Origin: Alnus glutinosa
Taxonomy: Eukaryota; Streptophyta; Magnoliopsida; Fagales; Betulaceae
Direction: 5' to 3'
Assembly (NCBI RefSeq): GCF_958979055.1
Contig: NC_084895.1
Coordinates: forward strand, 19,638,501 to 19,702,500
DNA length: 64,000 nucleotides
Shown: piece after piece, positions 48,990-60,974 of the stretch
How the letters are laid out: every line of letters starts with the position of its first letter
Numbering within the stretch: the stretch's first letter is position 1
Notes under the pieces: model-generated
Databases searched by the model: none
What the model was told of the DNA's origin: nothing
Seen by the model: the letters and a program-made list of their open reading frames with translations, nothing else
Position numbers and translations under genes: made by a program

Positions 48990-50189
48990 AACTGACTCAC
49001 CAAAATATTTCCTGAGACAGCTTCAACTGGGCTCGCCTCCTCGAATGGTTTGATTTATCCTTCGGAGAATACTGGCTTCTGAATTCTTCATGCGCTTCTA
49101 ATCTGAGGGGCGCTTGAGTTCCATCAAAACGGTGTAAAACAATTTAGTCCAACCACACTGGATCCCTCAGCCAATCACCCACCCTTCTTCCTTCTTCACG
49201 CCCAACCTCAACCACCATAGTCGTCACTGCCAAGTTCCTCAACCCCCACCCCCCACTCTATCCCTCCCTAAGCCCTTCTGAAACCCATGTCAGCCACTTT
49301 TCACCCCTTTTCCAGTCCCCAACAACAGTTATGAGGGAGCAAGGGATTGAGTGCGGTTAAATCCAGATGATTTTCAACCTTATGATTATGTTTAGATGAC
49401 GTGGTTAAATCCAGAGGTGAGCCGCTCCTGATTTAATTGGTTGCTTAATTTTGGATTAAATTTTTTTATTTGTCTAAATTTAAGAGAATTCATGCCGATA
49501 ATTATAAGAGCATTTATGAGATCCACGTAATTAAATAAAAATTTAACTGTCCAACCACTTATCTGGTCAGGTGGGTCCTATAAGTGGTCTCTCACAAAAA
49601 TAATTTTACATATAGATTAAGTGTCCAACAAAAAATGAGATGGCTTTTAAAATTACTATTAGGATTGTGATTAATTAAATGGTGATTTTAAAAGCCGCAT
49701 CATCACAATTACTCTTCACAATTACCTGTCCGAAAATCTCTTAAATTCGGACAAATAACTTGAAAGGATACTCATCCAATTTTATTTGCCTAACAGAAGA
49801 TTTTCATGTTGTAAAATTGATCCCATGCCTTAATTAGGTAGAACTTTGTTAATTTAATTTACAACAAAAATCAACTAAGCCTAAGCCTATTGTCTCTCTT
49901 TTATGACTTTTAAAATCACTATTAAATTTTGGGATGAATGATTATTAAATTTTGATCCAATGTTATTTTTAAAAGCCATTTCACTATCCGGTTAAGTGGG
50001 TCCCACGAGTGATCTCTTACAATCACCTGTCCGAAATCTCTCAAAACTTGGACAAATAATTTAAGAAGATGTTAAGCTGATTTTATTTGCCTGACAGAGG
50101 ATTTTTCATGTTGTAAAATTGATCCCTGCCTTAATTAGGTGGAACTTTGTTAATTTACTTTACAACAAAAATCAACTAAGCCTAAGCCT
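48990..50189. other. Intergenic with MITE fragments
   Basis: The first 440 bp still belong to the duplicated block and hold a pyrimidine-rich mTERF upstream region. Fragments of the AATTATTTG/GTGGTCTC MITE family lie at 49450-49600, 49720-49760 and 50000-50065. No gene is supported. Confidence 0.5.
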
Positions 50190-50806
50190 AAGCCTAAAGT
50201 TAGCACAAGAAAGACCCAAACAACCCATAACAAACAGAACCCATCCAAGGAAAATCCAAAAAAAACATAAAAAGCTCACAAACCTAAAGCCCACAAACAA
50301 CGACAACCCTTAAACCCGAAACTCACACTCAGCACTCAGCACTAAAAAACATGGGCCTTCCATTTCCCACGCCTCAATGACATGCTCTACATTAAGAAAA
50401 ACATATTCTCGAAAAGAGTGTCAATGAACAATGGGTCATGTATGTTGTAACTCATGATTGATCATCATAGTCTCTATATTTCACCACAGATATTTGAATA
50501 TGCAAATGAACTATCAAAAGACACAGATCTCTACTTCATTTCACAAATCAAAGCCCCCCCTCCTCGTTCGGTATGTTCGACATACCAATTTTTAGTCATC
50601 AATATGAAATGCCCAAAACTGAGAGAATTGATCTTAGAGATAAAAATTGGTGTGTGTGAGAGAGAGAAAGGGGTACGAGAATGAGCTACAAGAGAGACAA
50701 GAATACCTGAGATGTGAAAACCCCAACGACGATGGCAAAGGAAAACTCATAAGCGAAAAGCCAAAGAGAGACAAGATCCTTGCAAGTGAAGGAGTTGTGC
50801 GGAGTA

Positions 50807-50841
<35 letters not shown>

Positions 50842-51205
50842 AGACTTTGAAGTTGAGCAAGAAGGAGAACTTGAGAAGGTTGGTTGCGTGGATTGAGTGT
50901 GAAAGAGAAGGTCAGGTGTGTAGATTAAGCAAGACTATGAGACGAGAAATGGTGTGCATGAATTTTTTATTTTATTTTTTTTCAAAAAAAAAAATAGAAG
51001 GTTAAAAGATGTTATTCTTGTCAACCGAAAATGATTTCGGTTTGCCTAAAATTTTCGATCGTACCAAACATCGAGAAATGGGTAAAACCTTTATGTCAAA
51101 ACAATAGGGCCTTAGTTGCTAGTATATGATTCTTTGTTTCAATTTGTGCTTGTATAACCAGCTCTACAATTGTTGCACCTTGTATATCCCAATTGGATTA
51201 ACCAC
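50190..51205. repeat. Segmental duplication, copy B, left part
   Basis: It matches 45400-46425 of copy A, including the GA-rich exon-like stretch and the run ending TATATCCCAATTGGATTAA. A copia element follows directly, and the match resumes at 56309. Confidence 0.85.
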
Positions 51206-51210
51206 CCAAT

Positions 51211-51580
51211 TGAAAAGAAATGAACTGAATGAGAATTCTGTATTATTAAAAATGCTTCCTTGCTTGCATTACAACGTTATATTCTAAGTATTATATACAC
51301 AAACTGTCCTAAGTTACTGTTGTTGTATACATGGTAAATGGTGTCAAATAAAAACTAATAATGGACATGAATAATATTGATTTGCTAGGATGCTGATTGT
51401 CTTTCCTCTTAGATGGATATGATATCCTTGACCATTGCAAATTGTTCCTTTCCTTGTTGAGCAGATATTGCATGATAATTGCTGGATGGTGATGCGTATG
51501 ATTCTTTCCTTTTGTGGTCTTGACAGTTTGGAGCTGGAGGCACGGCATTCATGGCTGGATGTGTTGAATATGGTTTAACA
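51211..51580 (-). repeat. 3' LTR of the copia element
   Basis: It begins TGAAAAGAAATG and ends GGTTTAACA on the plus strand. A purine-rich tract (GAGAGGAGA on the minus strand, 51581-51590) abuts it and would prime second-strand synthesis. Confidence 0.9.
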
Positions 51581-51584
51581 TCTC

Positions 51585-52231
51585 CTCTCAAGCGAATGGG
51601 CGCGGAACAGACATGCAGCTTCTCACAGAGCATTAAGAAGCGAGGGGCAGTGAGGCCCTTGGTAAAAATGTCAGCTATTTGATTGAGGGTGGAGATATAC
51701 CGAGTGGTGAGATCCTTGCGAACTACTTTCTCACGAGAAGTGATGGTCCACCTCAATGTGCTTCGTGCGTGTATGGTAAACATGATTGGATGCTAATGAG
51801 AGGGCACCAAGATTATCACACCAAAGTGTAGGTGGGATGTTGAGTGGGAGACGAAGCTCTTGGAACAGCATGCGCAGCCAATAGAGTTCGACGGTGGCAA
51901 AGGCCATGGAGCAATATTCAGCCTTTTTACTGGATTTGGAGACGACCGGCTACTTCTTGGCGCTCCAACTGATGAGACAAGGCCCTAGAAAAATAGCATA
52001 GTTAGTGGTGGACTAACGATCATCTGGGTCCCCTGCCCAGTCCGAATCACTATAGGCATTCAGCTGCAAGGAACCTTTGCAAAAGAACAGGCCGTGGTTG
52101 ATGGAACCTTTGAGATACTGGATGACAAATTTTGCTGCACTCCAGTGCACAGATGTGGAGCTGTGCATGAATTGGCATAGCTGATACATAGAGAAGGCGA
52201 TGTTAGGGCGAGTGAGTGTGCAATATTGCAA
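51585..52231 (-). pseudogene. Copia RNase H domain, broken
   Basis: The region reads YSDSDWAGDPDDR, then SWSAKK-stop-P, then ADIFTKGLTAPRF near the end, all copia landmarks. The stop at 51950-51952 is a TAG in place of the usual Gln after SAKK. Another TAG follows DDR. Confidence 0.8.
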
Positions 52232-52285
52232 AGCACCTACAACTTGTCGATGCTCGGTGACATTTTCAAGGGGGTCACTATCATG

Positions 52286-52975
52286 CTAAGAGAGCTTGGA
52301 TCTTGGTGGCAATGGAGATTTTACAGGCTTAGCTCTTACCATGTGAAACTTCTCAAGTAATTCGGCAATGTACTTCAACTGAGAGAGGTGAAGTCCAGAA
52401 ATAGAGCGGGTGACATGAATACCCAAAAAGAAATGTAACGGACCAAGATCTTTCATTGCAAATTCCAGCTTGAGCTTGTGAATTAAGTTGTTGATGGCTG
52501 AGAGGTTGTTCCCTGTGACTATAATATCATCAACATATATTAGAAGAAACAAGCATACATGAGAGGTATGGAAGACAAAGAGGGAATGATCCATTTGAAA
52601 GGCAGTGAAGCCGAGATGCAGGAGAGTACTGGAGAGCTTGTTGAACAAGGCACGGCGTGCCTGTTTGAGGCCATAAAGAGCCTTCTTGAGGTGACAAACA
52701 TGGTTAGGAAACCTGCTGTCAATAAAGTCAGGGGGCTGTTCCATGAAGACCTTTTCTTCAAGAGAGCCATACAGGAAGGCGTTGGAGACATCAAGCTGCT
52801 GAATAAGCCAGTCAAAGTGAGTGGCAATGACAAGGATGGCTCGGATTCTGGGAGACTTGACAACCAAACTAAAGGTTTCAATGAAGTCAATGCCATCTTG
52901 TTGTTGGAAGCCTTTGGCAACAAGTCGAGCCTTGAAGCGATCAAGAGTACCATCTACTTTCTATTTAACCTGAAA
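52286..52975 (-). pseudogene. Copia reverse transcriptase, broken
   Basis: The sequence has FKARLVAKGFQQ, QLDVSNAFLYGSLEE, LYGLKQARRA and the active site LIYVDDIIVTG, ending GIHVTRS and KSPLPP. A TAG lies upstream near 52969 and another after PRSKLS. The catalytic YVDD is intact, but no continuous polyprotein can be made. Confidence 0.9.
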
Positions 52976-53089
52976 CACCCATTTGTTGGAGTTGATGTTT
53001 TTGTGAGGAGGCCAAGGGCAAAGTTCCCAAGTTTGATTATTGATCAAGGCAGAAAATTCTTCACTCATGGCTTGAAACCAATGAGGGGA

Positions 53090-54600
53090 TTTAAGGGCTT
53101 GGGAGAACCGAGAAGGTGGGGTAGGCGGGGGTTGCGTTGTGGTGGAAGGGATGTTTGGTGGATGAATATAGTTTGAAGCCAGAGCATTTCTTTGGTTGGG
53201 TGATGCCAGCCTTGGACCTAGTGGTCATTGGATGAGAGGGAATGGGATCAGCTGGCTGGAAGGTTGTGGTAGTAGGAGGAACATCTGGCAGGGGTGATGA
53301 GGTTTGGGCAGGAGGCTTTATAAGAGAAGGAGAGGGCAGCTTAGGTTCTGGCGAGGGATAGTCTGATTTAGGAGTGGGTGCAAGGGTGGTTGCCGAAGTG
53401 ATGGACTTGGGAGAAGCCGAGACGGTTGAGTGTGGTGAGTGAGGCTGCAAAGTAGGAAGAGTGGCAGTAGCAGGTGTAGCAGTAAAATCGTGAGAAAAGG
53501 GCAGAAAGGGCCGATTAAATGTGGGAGAAAGATTACCTTGCGTCGTGGCAGAGGCAGCAGCAGCAGGCTACAGTGAAGATGGTGTCCAATCTTGAGCAGG
53601 GAAGGTGCCTTCATCAAAGACAACATGATGACTGAGGTAGACTCTTTTGGTGGAAGGATCGAGACAACGATAACCTTGATAGTTGGAACTGTAACTGATA
53701 AAAATGCATTTGAGAGAACAATACATGATCTTGTGACTGTTATAGGGACGAAGAAGGGGATATCAAGCACAACCAAAGACTCGAAGAAATGAGTAACCCG
53801 GATTTTTCTTTAACAAGGCAGCATATGGGGGTTGGTGGTTAAGGACAGAACTAGGCATTCTATTGATTAGGTACATGGCTGTGTTGAATGCATCTACCTA
53901 ATAAGTTTGAGGGAGTTTGGATTGAGCAAGCAAAGCAAGGCTGGTTTCTACAATATGCGTATGCTTGCGTTCAGCCAATCCATTTTGTTAAGCAGTATAG
54001 GGACAAGAGATCCGATGGAGAATACCATTAGAATTGACGTATTGGGTGAAGTGATGAGAGGTGAACTCCCCACCTCCATCAGATTGGAAGGCCTTGATTC
54101 ATTTGGATAGAAGATTCTCAACAAGACATCTAAATTTCACAAAACAATCAGAAGTAGCGTCGGATTTCTTATGCAAAATGGAAAAATCCATGAAAATCTG
54201 GTGAAGTTGTAAATAAAGATCACATAGTACTAGCAACCACCAATAGAAGAAATTGGTGAACTCCATAAATCTGAATGTATTAATTCAAAAGGTTCAAGAG
54301 TTACATTATTGGAAGATTTGAAAGGAAGACACTTGCTTTTAGCCAATTGGCAAGGCTTACATAGTGAGGGTCGGCTGGAAGAAGCAAGAACAGACACAAG
54401 ACCTAGACTCTTAAGTTTGTCAACAATGGAAAATGCAAGATGCCCTAGTCGTCGATGCCATACAAGGAGATCAGCAGTGAGTCCTTGGAAGGCAGTGAGC
54501 TTTTGGGCTTTATTGGTTGATTTGGAGAGAAAAATTGGATAGAGACCATCCCTACTGAGCCCTTGCAAAAGTGTCTGCCCCTTGAGGTTGTCCTTCACAA
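53090..54600 (-). pseudogene. Copia integrase and linker, broken
   Basis: The zinc-binding part reads VWHRRLGHLAF followed by CKPCQLAKSKCLPF, then the core start FELIHSDLWSSP. Frame breaks scatter the rest, which ends in a Pro/Ser/Thr-rich linker (PSPEPKLPSPSLIKPP). Stops include a TAG after SSIGGC near 54227. Confidence 0.8.
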
Positions 54601-54635
54601 AGTAATGAATAGTAGTGAGTTTAAACCAACAATGA

Positions 54636-55898
54636 TTATCTAAGCAAAACTTTTGAATAGATAGTAGATTGGCAGCAGCCGTGGGATAGTGAAAGATATT
54701 GTTTTAAGTGGAAGGGTTTTTGTGAACTATAAAGAGTAGAAGAACATGTACTGGTAATAATCAAACATGTTCCATTGCCAACAGCCACCTCTTCATCACC
54801 TTTGTGGGGTTCTTTGATGGAGAGGTTGACCAAGGCAGCAGTAATGTGATTGTTAGCCCCACAGTTAGCATACCAAGGCTGTTCTTCTGCATGGTCTTGA
54901 TGGGAGTTTGTTCTTGCTGTCATGGCAACAAGTTGAATAGGTGGACTCTTCCCTTGATATGAATAGTTTATCCGGTTGTAGCAATCTAAGGCTTGGTGGC
55001 CAGATTTGCCACAAATCTAACAGGGTGCTCAAGAACCATGGGAAAAATTGTTAGAGCCAGAAGCATGATTTTTGGAAAATGAGTTACCTCGAAAAGGAAT
55101 GTGTTGAGTGTTGTTGCGAGACTGGCTGGAAAATCTTCCTCTGTTTGGTTGGGAGGCAGGGCCATGGGAGCCATGAGGCTTTGGCTTGTGAGATTATAAG
55201 GCAAACTTGCCTAAATCTGTAGGAGATGACTGTTGCTGCTAATGCTGTCCAAGGAGCATTTCATGATTAAGTAGGTCCATTTGAAAGTCATCAAAGGAGG
55301 CAGTAGAATCTCGATTGATGATGTTATAAGTTGTAATGAATCCGATGTAGGATGAGCTGAGGCCACTCATGAGATAGGAGATCAAGTCATCCTCATCAAC
55401 TGGTTTCCCCACTGCATTGAGTTGATCAGCCCAAGACTTGGCTTGAAGCAAATATACTGAGCAGGTTTGAGAACTTTGCTACAAAGATTGAAGTTGTTTC
55501 TTCAAATAAGATGTTCTTGCCTTCGATTGAGATGCAAACTAAGAGGCAAGAGTGGTCCACACCTGTCGAGCAGTGTTTAATCCATAGATGGAAGACAATA
55601 CACTATTGGACAGTGTTGTGGTGAACTAGGACACAATATATTGGTCATTTTTCTGCCATAGTGAATGTACAGGAGAAACATTGAAGGTTAGTTTTCTTGA
55701 CTCATCACACAGAAATTTTGATGGGCATGACTCAGTGCCATCCACAATACCCATTAGTTCATAGCTTTTGAGAATGAGGGTGAATTGAGATACCCAATTC
55801 AAATAGCTACCGGGTCCTTCTAATTTCTTGAAGGAAAACGAAGTGAAGCTAGGAAGTTGGAGAGTGGTAGTAGCGGAATCTGTGGATGAAGAAGCCAT
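54636..55898 (-). pseudogene. Copia gag and protease region, broken
   Basis: The start is the ATG at 55898 (MASSSTDSATTT). The frame is closed by a TAG at 55626, continues in pieces (SYLMSGLSSSYIGF near 55350) and reaches a zinc knuckle C-stop-ICGKSGHQALDC. In that knuckle a TAG (55017-55019) replaces the usual Gln. The protease start near 54870 reads PWYANCGANNHITA, where Asn replaces the usual Asp of the D-S/T-G motif. Confidence 0.8.
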
Positions 55899-55925
55899 TG
55901 GAGGATCTGTGGTGTTAGCCAAGAG

Positions 55926-55937
55926 GCTTTGATACCA
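55926..55937 (-). other. Primer-binding site of the copia element
   Basis: On the minus strand TGGTATCAAAGC follows the LTR end directly. This matches the initiator Met-tRNA primer site of plant copia elements (TGGTATCAGAGC) with one change. Confidence 0.85.
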
Positions 55938-56308
55938 TGAAAAGAAATGGACTGAATGAGAATTATGTATTATTGAAAAATGCTTCCTTGCTTGCATTAC
56001 AATGTGATATGCTAGGTATTATATACACAAACTGTCCTAAGTTATCGTTGCTGTATACATAGTAAATGGTGTCAAATATAAACTAATAATGGACATGACT
56101 AATATTGATTTGTTAGGATACTGATTGTCTTTCCTTGTACATGGATATGATATCCTTGACCATTGCAGATTGTTCCTTTCCTTGTTGAGCAGATATTGCA
56201 TGATAATTGCTGGATGGTGATGCGTATGATTCTTTCCTTTTATGGTCTTGACAGGTTGGAGCTGGAGGCACGACAGTCATGGCTGGATGTGCTGAATATG
56301 GTTTAACA
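55938..56308 (-). repeat. 5' LTR of the copia element
   Basis: It begins TGAAAAGAAATG and ends GGTTTAACA on the plus strand. It aligns with 51211-51580 with scattered substitutions and one 1-bp indel. Confidence 0.9.
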
Positions 56309-56696
56309 CCAATTGCTTTCTTTGGAATCCACTCCAAAACATAATACCACCCCTCTTTTCAGATGAGCCTGTGACTGAAGCAGAAAACTTAAAGCATCAC
56401 ACATCCACAGAATGCATACGCATAGAGATGACACCACAATATCAAGAAGCTTAAGAACATACCCAAATACGACACATTAATTCCAATGGATTGCTGGCCA
56501 GGTATGATAAGTTCGCATGCAAAATGATAAATGAGAAAACATAAACCATATATAGAAGTTCTTAGTTCAATAATGCTACCAGTTTCTCTATATGCTTCGA
56601 GGATGAACTTGTTAAGAGACTCACAAATTGTCCAAAGACTCAATCTCATTAAAATCTCATGATAGGCCTAATGTAGGTCAACTACAAGGCAAATTC

Positions 56697-57255
56697 TCGG
56701 GGTGAAAACATAGGGGAATAATAAGCGGCCGCATCCGCTATTTGCATATGCGAATGTGGTTAGCAAAAACAGGGTACGCAAATGCAGTTAATAACCGCAT
56801 CCGCATTCCCTTTACATATAATATATATCATATATATTTAGTTAAATTCACTAAAACAATGTCGTTTTGAATTTGATATGTTTCGGACCTTTAAGTTATT
56901 TTAGGATTTTTTCACAATCATCTCAAAATCATATCTCACTACATTTACTTTTTTTCTTTTTTTTGGGTAATCAAAATCCTGAATACTCTATGAGATATTG
57001 ACCATCAATATAATCATGAATTGTGTGACAAGTGAAATCTTAATTTATTTAAACTTGCATATAGTAATAACCGTATTATTTAATCTTTCATATAGATTTA
57101 GATAGTAATCCAAACCGCCTATTACCTCATATGTGGATAGCGGATAATAACCGCATTCAATAACCGTGCGAATGCGGATATTTAAAAGTGATACCCGCGT
57201 TATGCGGAAGCAAATATTGCTAATAACTGTATCCGCATTCACATTTTCACCCCTA
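56697..57255. mobile_element. hAT-type MITE, copy B
   Basis: Flanked by GCAAATTC (56689-56696 and 57256-57263), the same target duplication as in copy A. It is about 50 bp longer than copy A, with an extra GCGGCCGCATCCGC-like stretch near 56726-56780, so one of the two has an internal deletion. Confidence 0.85.
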
Positions 57256-57731
57256 GCAAATTCACTGGGCATAAAGTGCCTTGTGCCTTCAGCACACATG
57301 CCAAAGACATTAAGCACATTGAGAAATAGACACTCGTGATAGAATCGTCTTGGTGTCAAGCTAGGATGTTCCATCACGCATAAAAATAGGCTGTGAGCAA
57401 AAACAAAAGCCATACAAATCAGTCATTGCCTGCATTTCAGGGTCATTTTTCTCTTTTCAGGGTTGGTACGGAAGAGGGAGTTCAAACACAAGGGGCGATA
57501 TGTGAGTTATGATTTTGTTTGGAATCTAAAAACTATGTCATACCATAATATTTGATACTTTGTCTTGGACATCACATTGTCCATGTCAAAACAGAGTAAG
57601 ATAATACAAATCCATTAACTTACTTTTTCGCCATACAATACCTAATAAATTGAAAATGCTTTAACTGCCAACTATGACAAGCATCAAATTGGAAGTCAAA
57701 ACGTTACAAGTTTTCCATCCGGCGTACCTTT

Positions 57732-58913
57732 TCAGACTGAAATCTGACATGAAGCAGACATCTTACCCTGATATACCTTCAACAATTGAGGAACATCATC
57801 CCGAAATCTGATCACAAACTTCTCCAAAAACACCCTCTCACTCGGTAGCAAGAAAGTCCCCAAGGCCAAGTTATTCTTGACCAAACCCTTGGCTAGCAAA
57901 ATTTGAACAACCGACCACCGAGGGATAATTCTTTTTTCCAAGCTTAAATTTATAACTCGAGGATTTGTAGCAACATCTGTTGATGTCCAACCACTTTTGT
58001 TCACAAGGAAATCCATTGTTTTCGTCATATTCTCTTCTGAAACTACCAAACAATTTGGATGCCTTTTAAATGCTGCGAGGGCCGTGTCCCTTGACCAACC
58101 CCACCTCTTATAAAGCTCCAATCTTGATTCCAGCTTTGGTTTACTCATCTTCAATAATGCTTGGATTGCCAGGACAAACACCGTTTTTAAGGGATCGAAT
58201 CCCATTTCCGTAACCTGGTGGGCAGCCTCAGCAAACCTAGTATGCTTAATAAACGCTGTAGAGGGATGATTACTTACCAAGAATGAGATTGTAGATAGAG
58301 GCGCTCCAAGTTGTCTCATAAGTGCAATATTAGGAGCCATAGTATTCGTTACATCGGATAGAAAAGCCCGTGGTGAGCGCTTGAAAGTTGTCAGGACTTT
58401 CTCGTCAACAAGTACAGTCTTAAGGAAATCATAGGACCCGATAAGACGTTTCTTTAAGTTGGTTTTGAACAGTAATGTGTTTGAAGCAATGATGGTAGTG
58501 AGGTCGGAGCTCGAAATCCCTATGGAACGGATAAGCTCAATCTTGGGCAAAAGGGTCTTCTCCGGGTGAGCTAAAAGAACCAGTGGATGACTCCTGACGA
58601 TTTGGGAGATCTGGGCATTGCTGAATCCATTCTCTTTAAGAAAATTCAGCACTGAGTCTGGTTTCTCTGGGTTCTGAAATACTACGCTCCGGGATGCTAA
58701 AATTGCAGATTTTGCGGACAACCCACAAGAGTTAATGAGGTAAGACACTACAAAAGAATGTTTTTCCTCTTCTGGTTTTTCATTAGATTCAACTAAACTA
58801 CCAACTGATGTAAACGATTTGACAATAAAGACACCAGTTTGCTGAAGAAAACCCAAATGGGTCCTCCTGTGTTTGAGTACTAGTAGCTGTCTTGAACAGA
58901 GAAAACCAAACAT
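57732..58913 (-). CDS. mTERF family protein (copy B)
   Basis: A 393-aa intronless ORF with the same start and stop positions as copy A. There are 27 substitutions by eye and no indel, about 93 percent identity. Changes cluster around residues 275-300 (RDTALAAFKRHPNCLVVSEENMTK) and near the C-terminus. One change (SHPRVL to SHPLVL) falls in an early mTERF motif. Both copies keep the likely mitochondrial N-terminus and the repeated helices, so both may be functional. Role as in copy A: organelle nucleic-acid binding. A copia element lies about 1.4 kb downstream of its stop. Confidence 0.92.
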   Translation of the reverse strand: MFGFLCSRQLLVLKHRRTHLGFLQQTGVFIVKSFTSVGSLVESNEKPEEEKHSFVVSYLINSCGLSAKSAILASRSVVFQNPEKPDSVLNFLKENGFSNAQISQIVRSHPLVLLAHPEKTLLPKIELIRSIGISSSDLTTIIASNTLLFKTNLKKRLIGSYDFLKTVLVDEKVLTTFKRSPRAFLSDVTNTMAPNIALMRQLGAPLSTISFLVSNHPSTAFIKHTRFAEAAHQVTEMGFDPLKTVFVLAIQALLKMSKPKLESRLELYKRWGWSRDTALAAFKRHPNCLVVSEENMTKTMDFLVNKSGWTSTDVATNPRVINLSLEKRIIPRWSVVQILLAKGLVKNNLALGTFLLPSERVFLEKFVIRFRDDVPQLLKVYQGKMSASCQISV

Positions 58914-59454
58914 AACTGACTCACCAAAATATTTCCTGAGATAGCTTAAACTGGGCTCCTCGCCTCCTCGAATGGTTTGATTTATCCTTCAGAGAATACT
59001 GGCTTCTGAATTCTTCATGCGCTTCTAATCTGAGGGGCGCTTGAGTTCCATCAAAACAGTGGAGAACAATTTAGTCCAACCACACTGGATCACTACTTCT
59101 TCCTTCTTCACGCCCAACCTCAACCACCATAGTCGTCACTGCCAACTTCCTCAATCCCCACCCCCCACTCTATCCCTCCCTAAGCCCTACTGAAACCCAT
59201 CTCAGCCACTTTCACCCCTCTTCCAATCCCCAACAGCAGTGATGAGGGAGCACGGGATTGAGTGCGGTTAAATCCAGATGATTTTGAACCTTACGATTAT
59301 GTTTAGATGACGTGGCTAAATCTAGAGGTGAGCCGCTCCTGATCTAACTGGTTGCTTAATTTTGGCTTAAATCCCTCCAAAATTATTTGTTTGAATTTAA
59401 GAGAATTTCGGTAGGTAATTATGAGAGATCATTTATAACACTCATACGACGAAA

Positions 59455-60130
59455 TAAAAATTAAATCATATTAATTTTTAAAAATTAAATTTTATTCACA
59501 ACATAAAAGATATTAAAGTAAAATAATATAAAAATATTTTTCAAATATTTGGTGCATAGGATTCCGGCAAAAGTGGCTGGAATCCGGCGCAAAACAGCCA
59601 GATCCTGGCCAGTAGACTAGAAGCCGGTCGTCTTGGCTGGATCCCGACCATAACGGCAGGATCCCAGCCAAACTGGTCGGAGATTAAGCCAGAACGGACA
59701 GATCCGGCCAGAATGGTAGAATCCTTACAGGTTCCCAGCCATTTGGCCGACGATCTGACCATTCCGGCCAGATTCCGGATAGTCTGGCTGGAATCTGGCA
59801 CAGTACCGCTGGAATCCAACGATGATAGCCAGACGTCACCGAATTCCGGCATAATTTTTCAGGGTCGGTGCCAGAATTTGACTTGTCGAAATCCGGCGAT
59901 AGTCAACTGCTTGAACGTAAAAGTTGACTGTGTCGTTTAAAAGAGAGTCAACTGCGTCTGTCATCTACAAAAAATGATTTACGCTTTTAAAAAGCATAAA
60001 TCATTTTCTAAAATTTACTAAACATTTTTAGTCAAACGAAAATCATTTTTCGGTTGACCATTATTTTTGCCCCTATCAAACATAGAAAAATGTCGAAATC
60101 ATTTTTCAGAAACCATTTTACACTGAAACA
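59455..60130. mobile_element. TIR-bearing dispersed repeat with CCGG-rich core (second copy)
   Basis: It resembles 14505-15285: an AT-rich left part with TTCACAACATA, a core of degenerate GGAATCCGGC words, then GTTGACTGTGTCGTTTAAAAG and ATGATTT/AAATCAT blocks. The left terminus is missing or diverged. Confidence 0.5.
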
Positions 60131-60974
60131 AACAAAGCATGGGACATAAGTTTGAAATATAGAATTACTCAGAATATAGTTTTGCTTTTCTTATTGTTTT
60201 CAAAGAAAATAGAAAAGAGAAAGAGAATTGAATCAAAATATATCAAAATTTTCTATTTTTCGTGTTTTGTTGTTAAAGATTTTAGTATAAATACTTTCGC
60301 TTAACTACTTTGGAGGAATTTCATGACCAAATTTCATGAAATTACTCTTCCACTTTTGAATTGGCATAAAGGGAGAAAAACAAAAAACAAAAACTTGTGG
60401 GTGTTAATTAAATCTATGAAAGGCAATTAATTGTTTTTATGGTAAACAATTGCTACTATTCAGATTTAGATATTGTAAGTTAAAATTATTTGTGCAATAT
60501 AACCCTACAAATCCAACTCCTTTGAGATTTCATGCCAGTATGTGGTTGCTGGAGTTCAAGAACTCATGTTCTTCACAAATCACAATGGCAGAAGAGGGAT
60601 TGAAATGCAACAAAAAATCATTGTTTGAGAATAATTACTCAACTAAATGAAGCTCAAAATTCAGATGTTTATGTTATGGCCCAATCGACTTTTGTACATT
60701 ATAATTTGTAGTTACTGTTTCTTCAATATATTGAAACTTGAAATTCAATATATCAGGCCAAAGCAGCTTTCAATATAATCTCCCATGTATGTCCATTATT
60801 TTCTGCACAATCACAAACATTTTTTAAGTCAGACTTAAAAAGCCAGTAGTATTATATATGTGACTGCATAAAAAGATCTACTGCTATTAATCATTAAATC
60901 CATGTAATTTTTCATCATCCATGATGCTTTTCTCAAATCAGAAAATTTAATGGTTTTATCTTTACATGTCTTTT

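Larger units (their letters stand above)
45400..49450. repeat. Segmental duplication, copy A
   Basis: The block contains, in order, a CA-rich segment, an exon-like GA-rich segment (45660-46200), a hAT MITE (46815-47323) and an mTERF gene (47808-48989). It matches 50190-51205 joined to 56309-59430. In copy A the site equivalent to the copia insertion is uninterrupted (CCCAATTGC near 46427). Confidence 0.85.
51211..56308 (-). mobile_element. Ty1/copia retrotransposon, full length but decayed
   Basis: LTRs at 51211-51580 and 55938-56308 (about 370 bp, TG...CA) are flanked by the duplication CCAAT (51206-51210 and 56309-56313). On the minus strand the order is gag, integrase, reverse transcriptase, RNase H, which is the copia order. 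The LTRs differ at about two dozen positions by eye, roughly 6 percent, so the insertion is not recent. It splits copy B of the duplicated block; copy A shows the empty site. Confidence 0.95.
56309..59430. repeat. Segmental duplication, copy B, right part
   Basis: It resumes the match to copy A at AATTGCTTTCTTTGGAATC and includes the hAT MITE and the second mTERF gene. Homology fades after about 59370. Confidence 0.85.

Noticed and set aside
53318..53776. Alternative long frames overlapping the copia linker
   Set aside because: They are shadow frames of the Pro/Ser-rich linker; the copia landmarks lie in the neighbouring frame.
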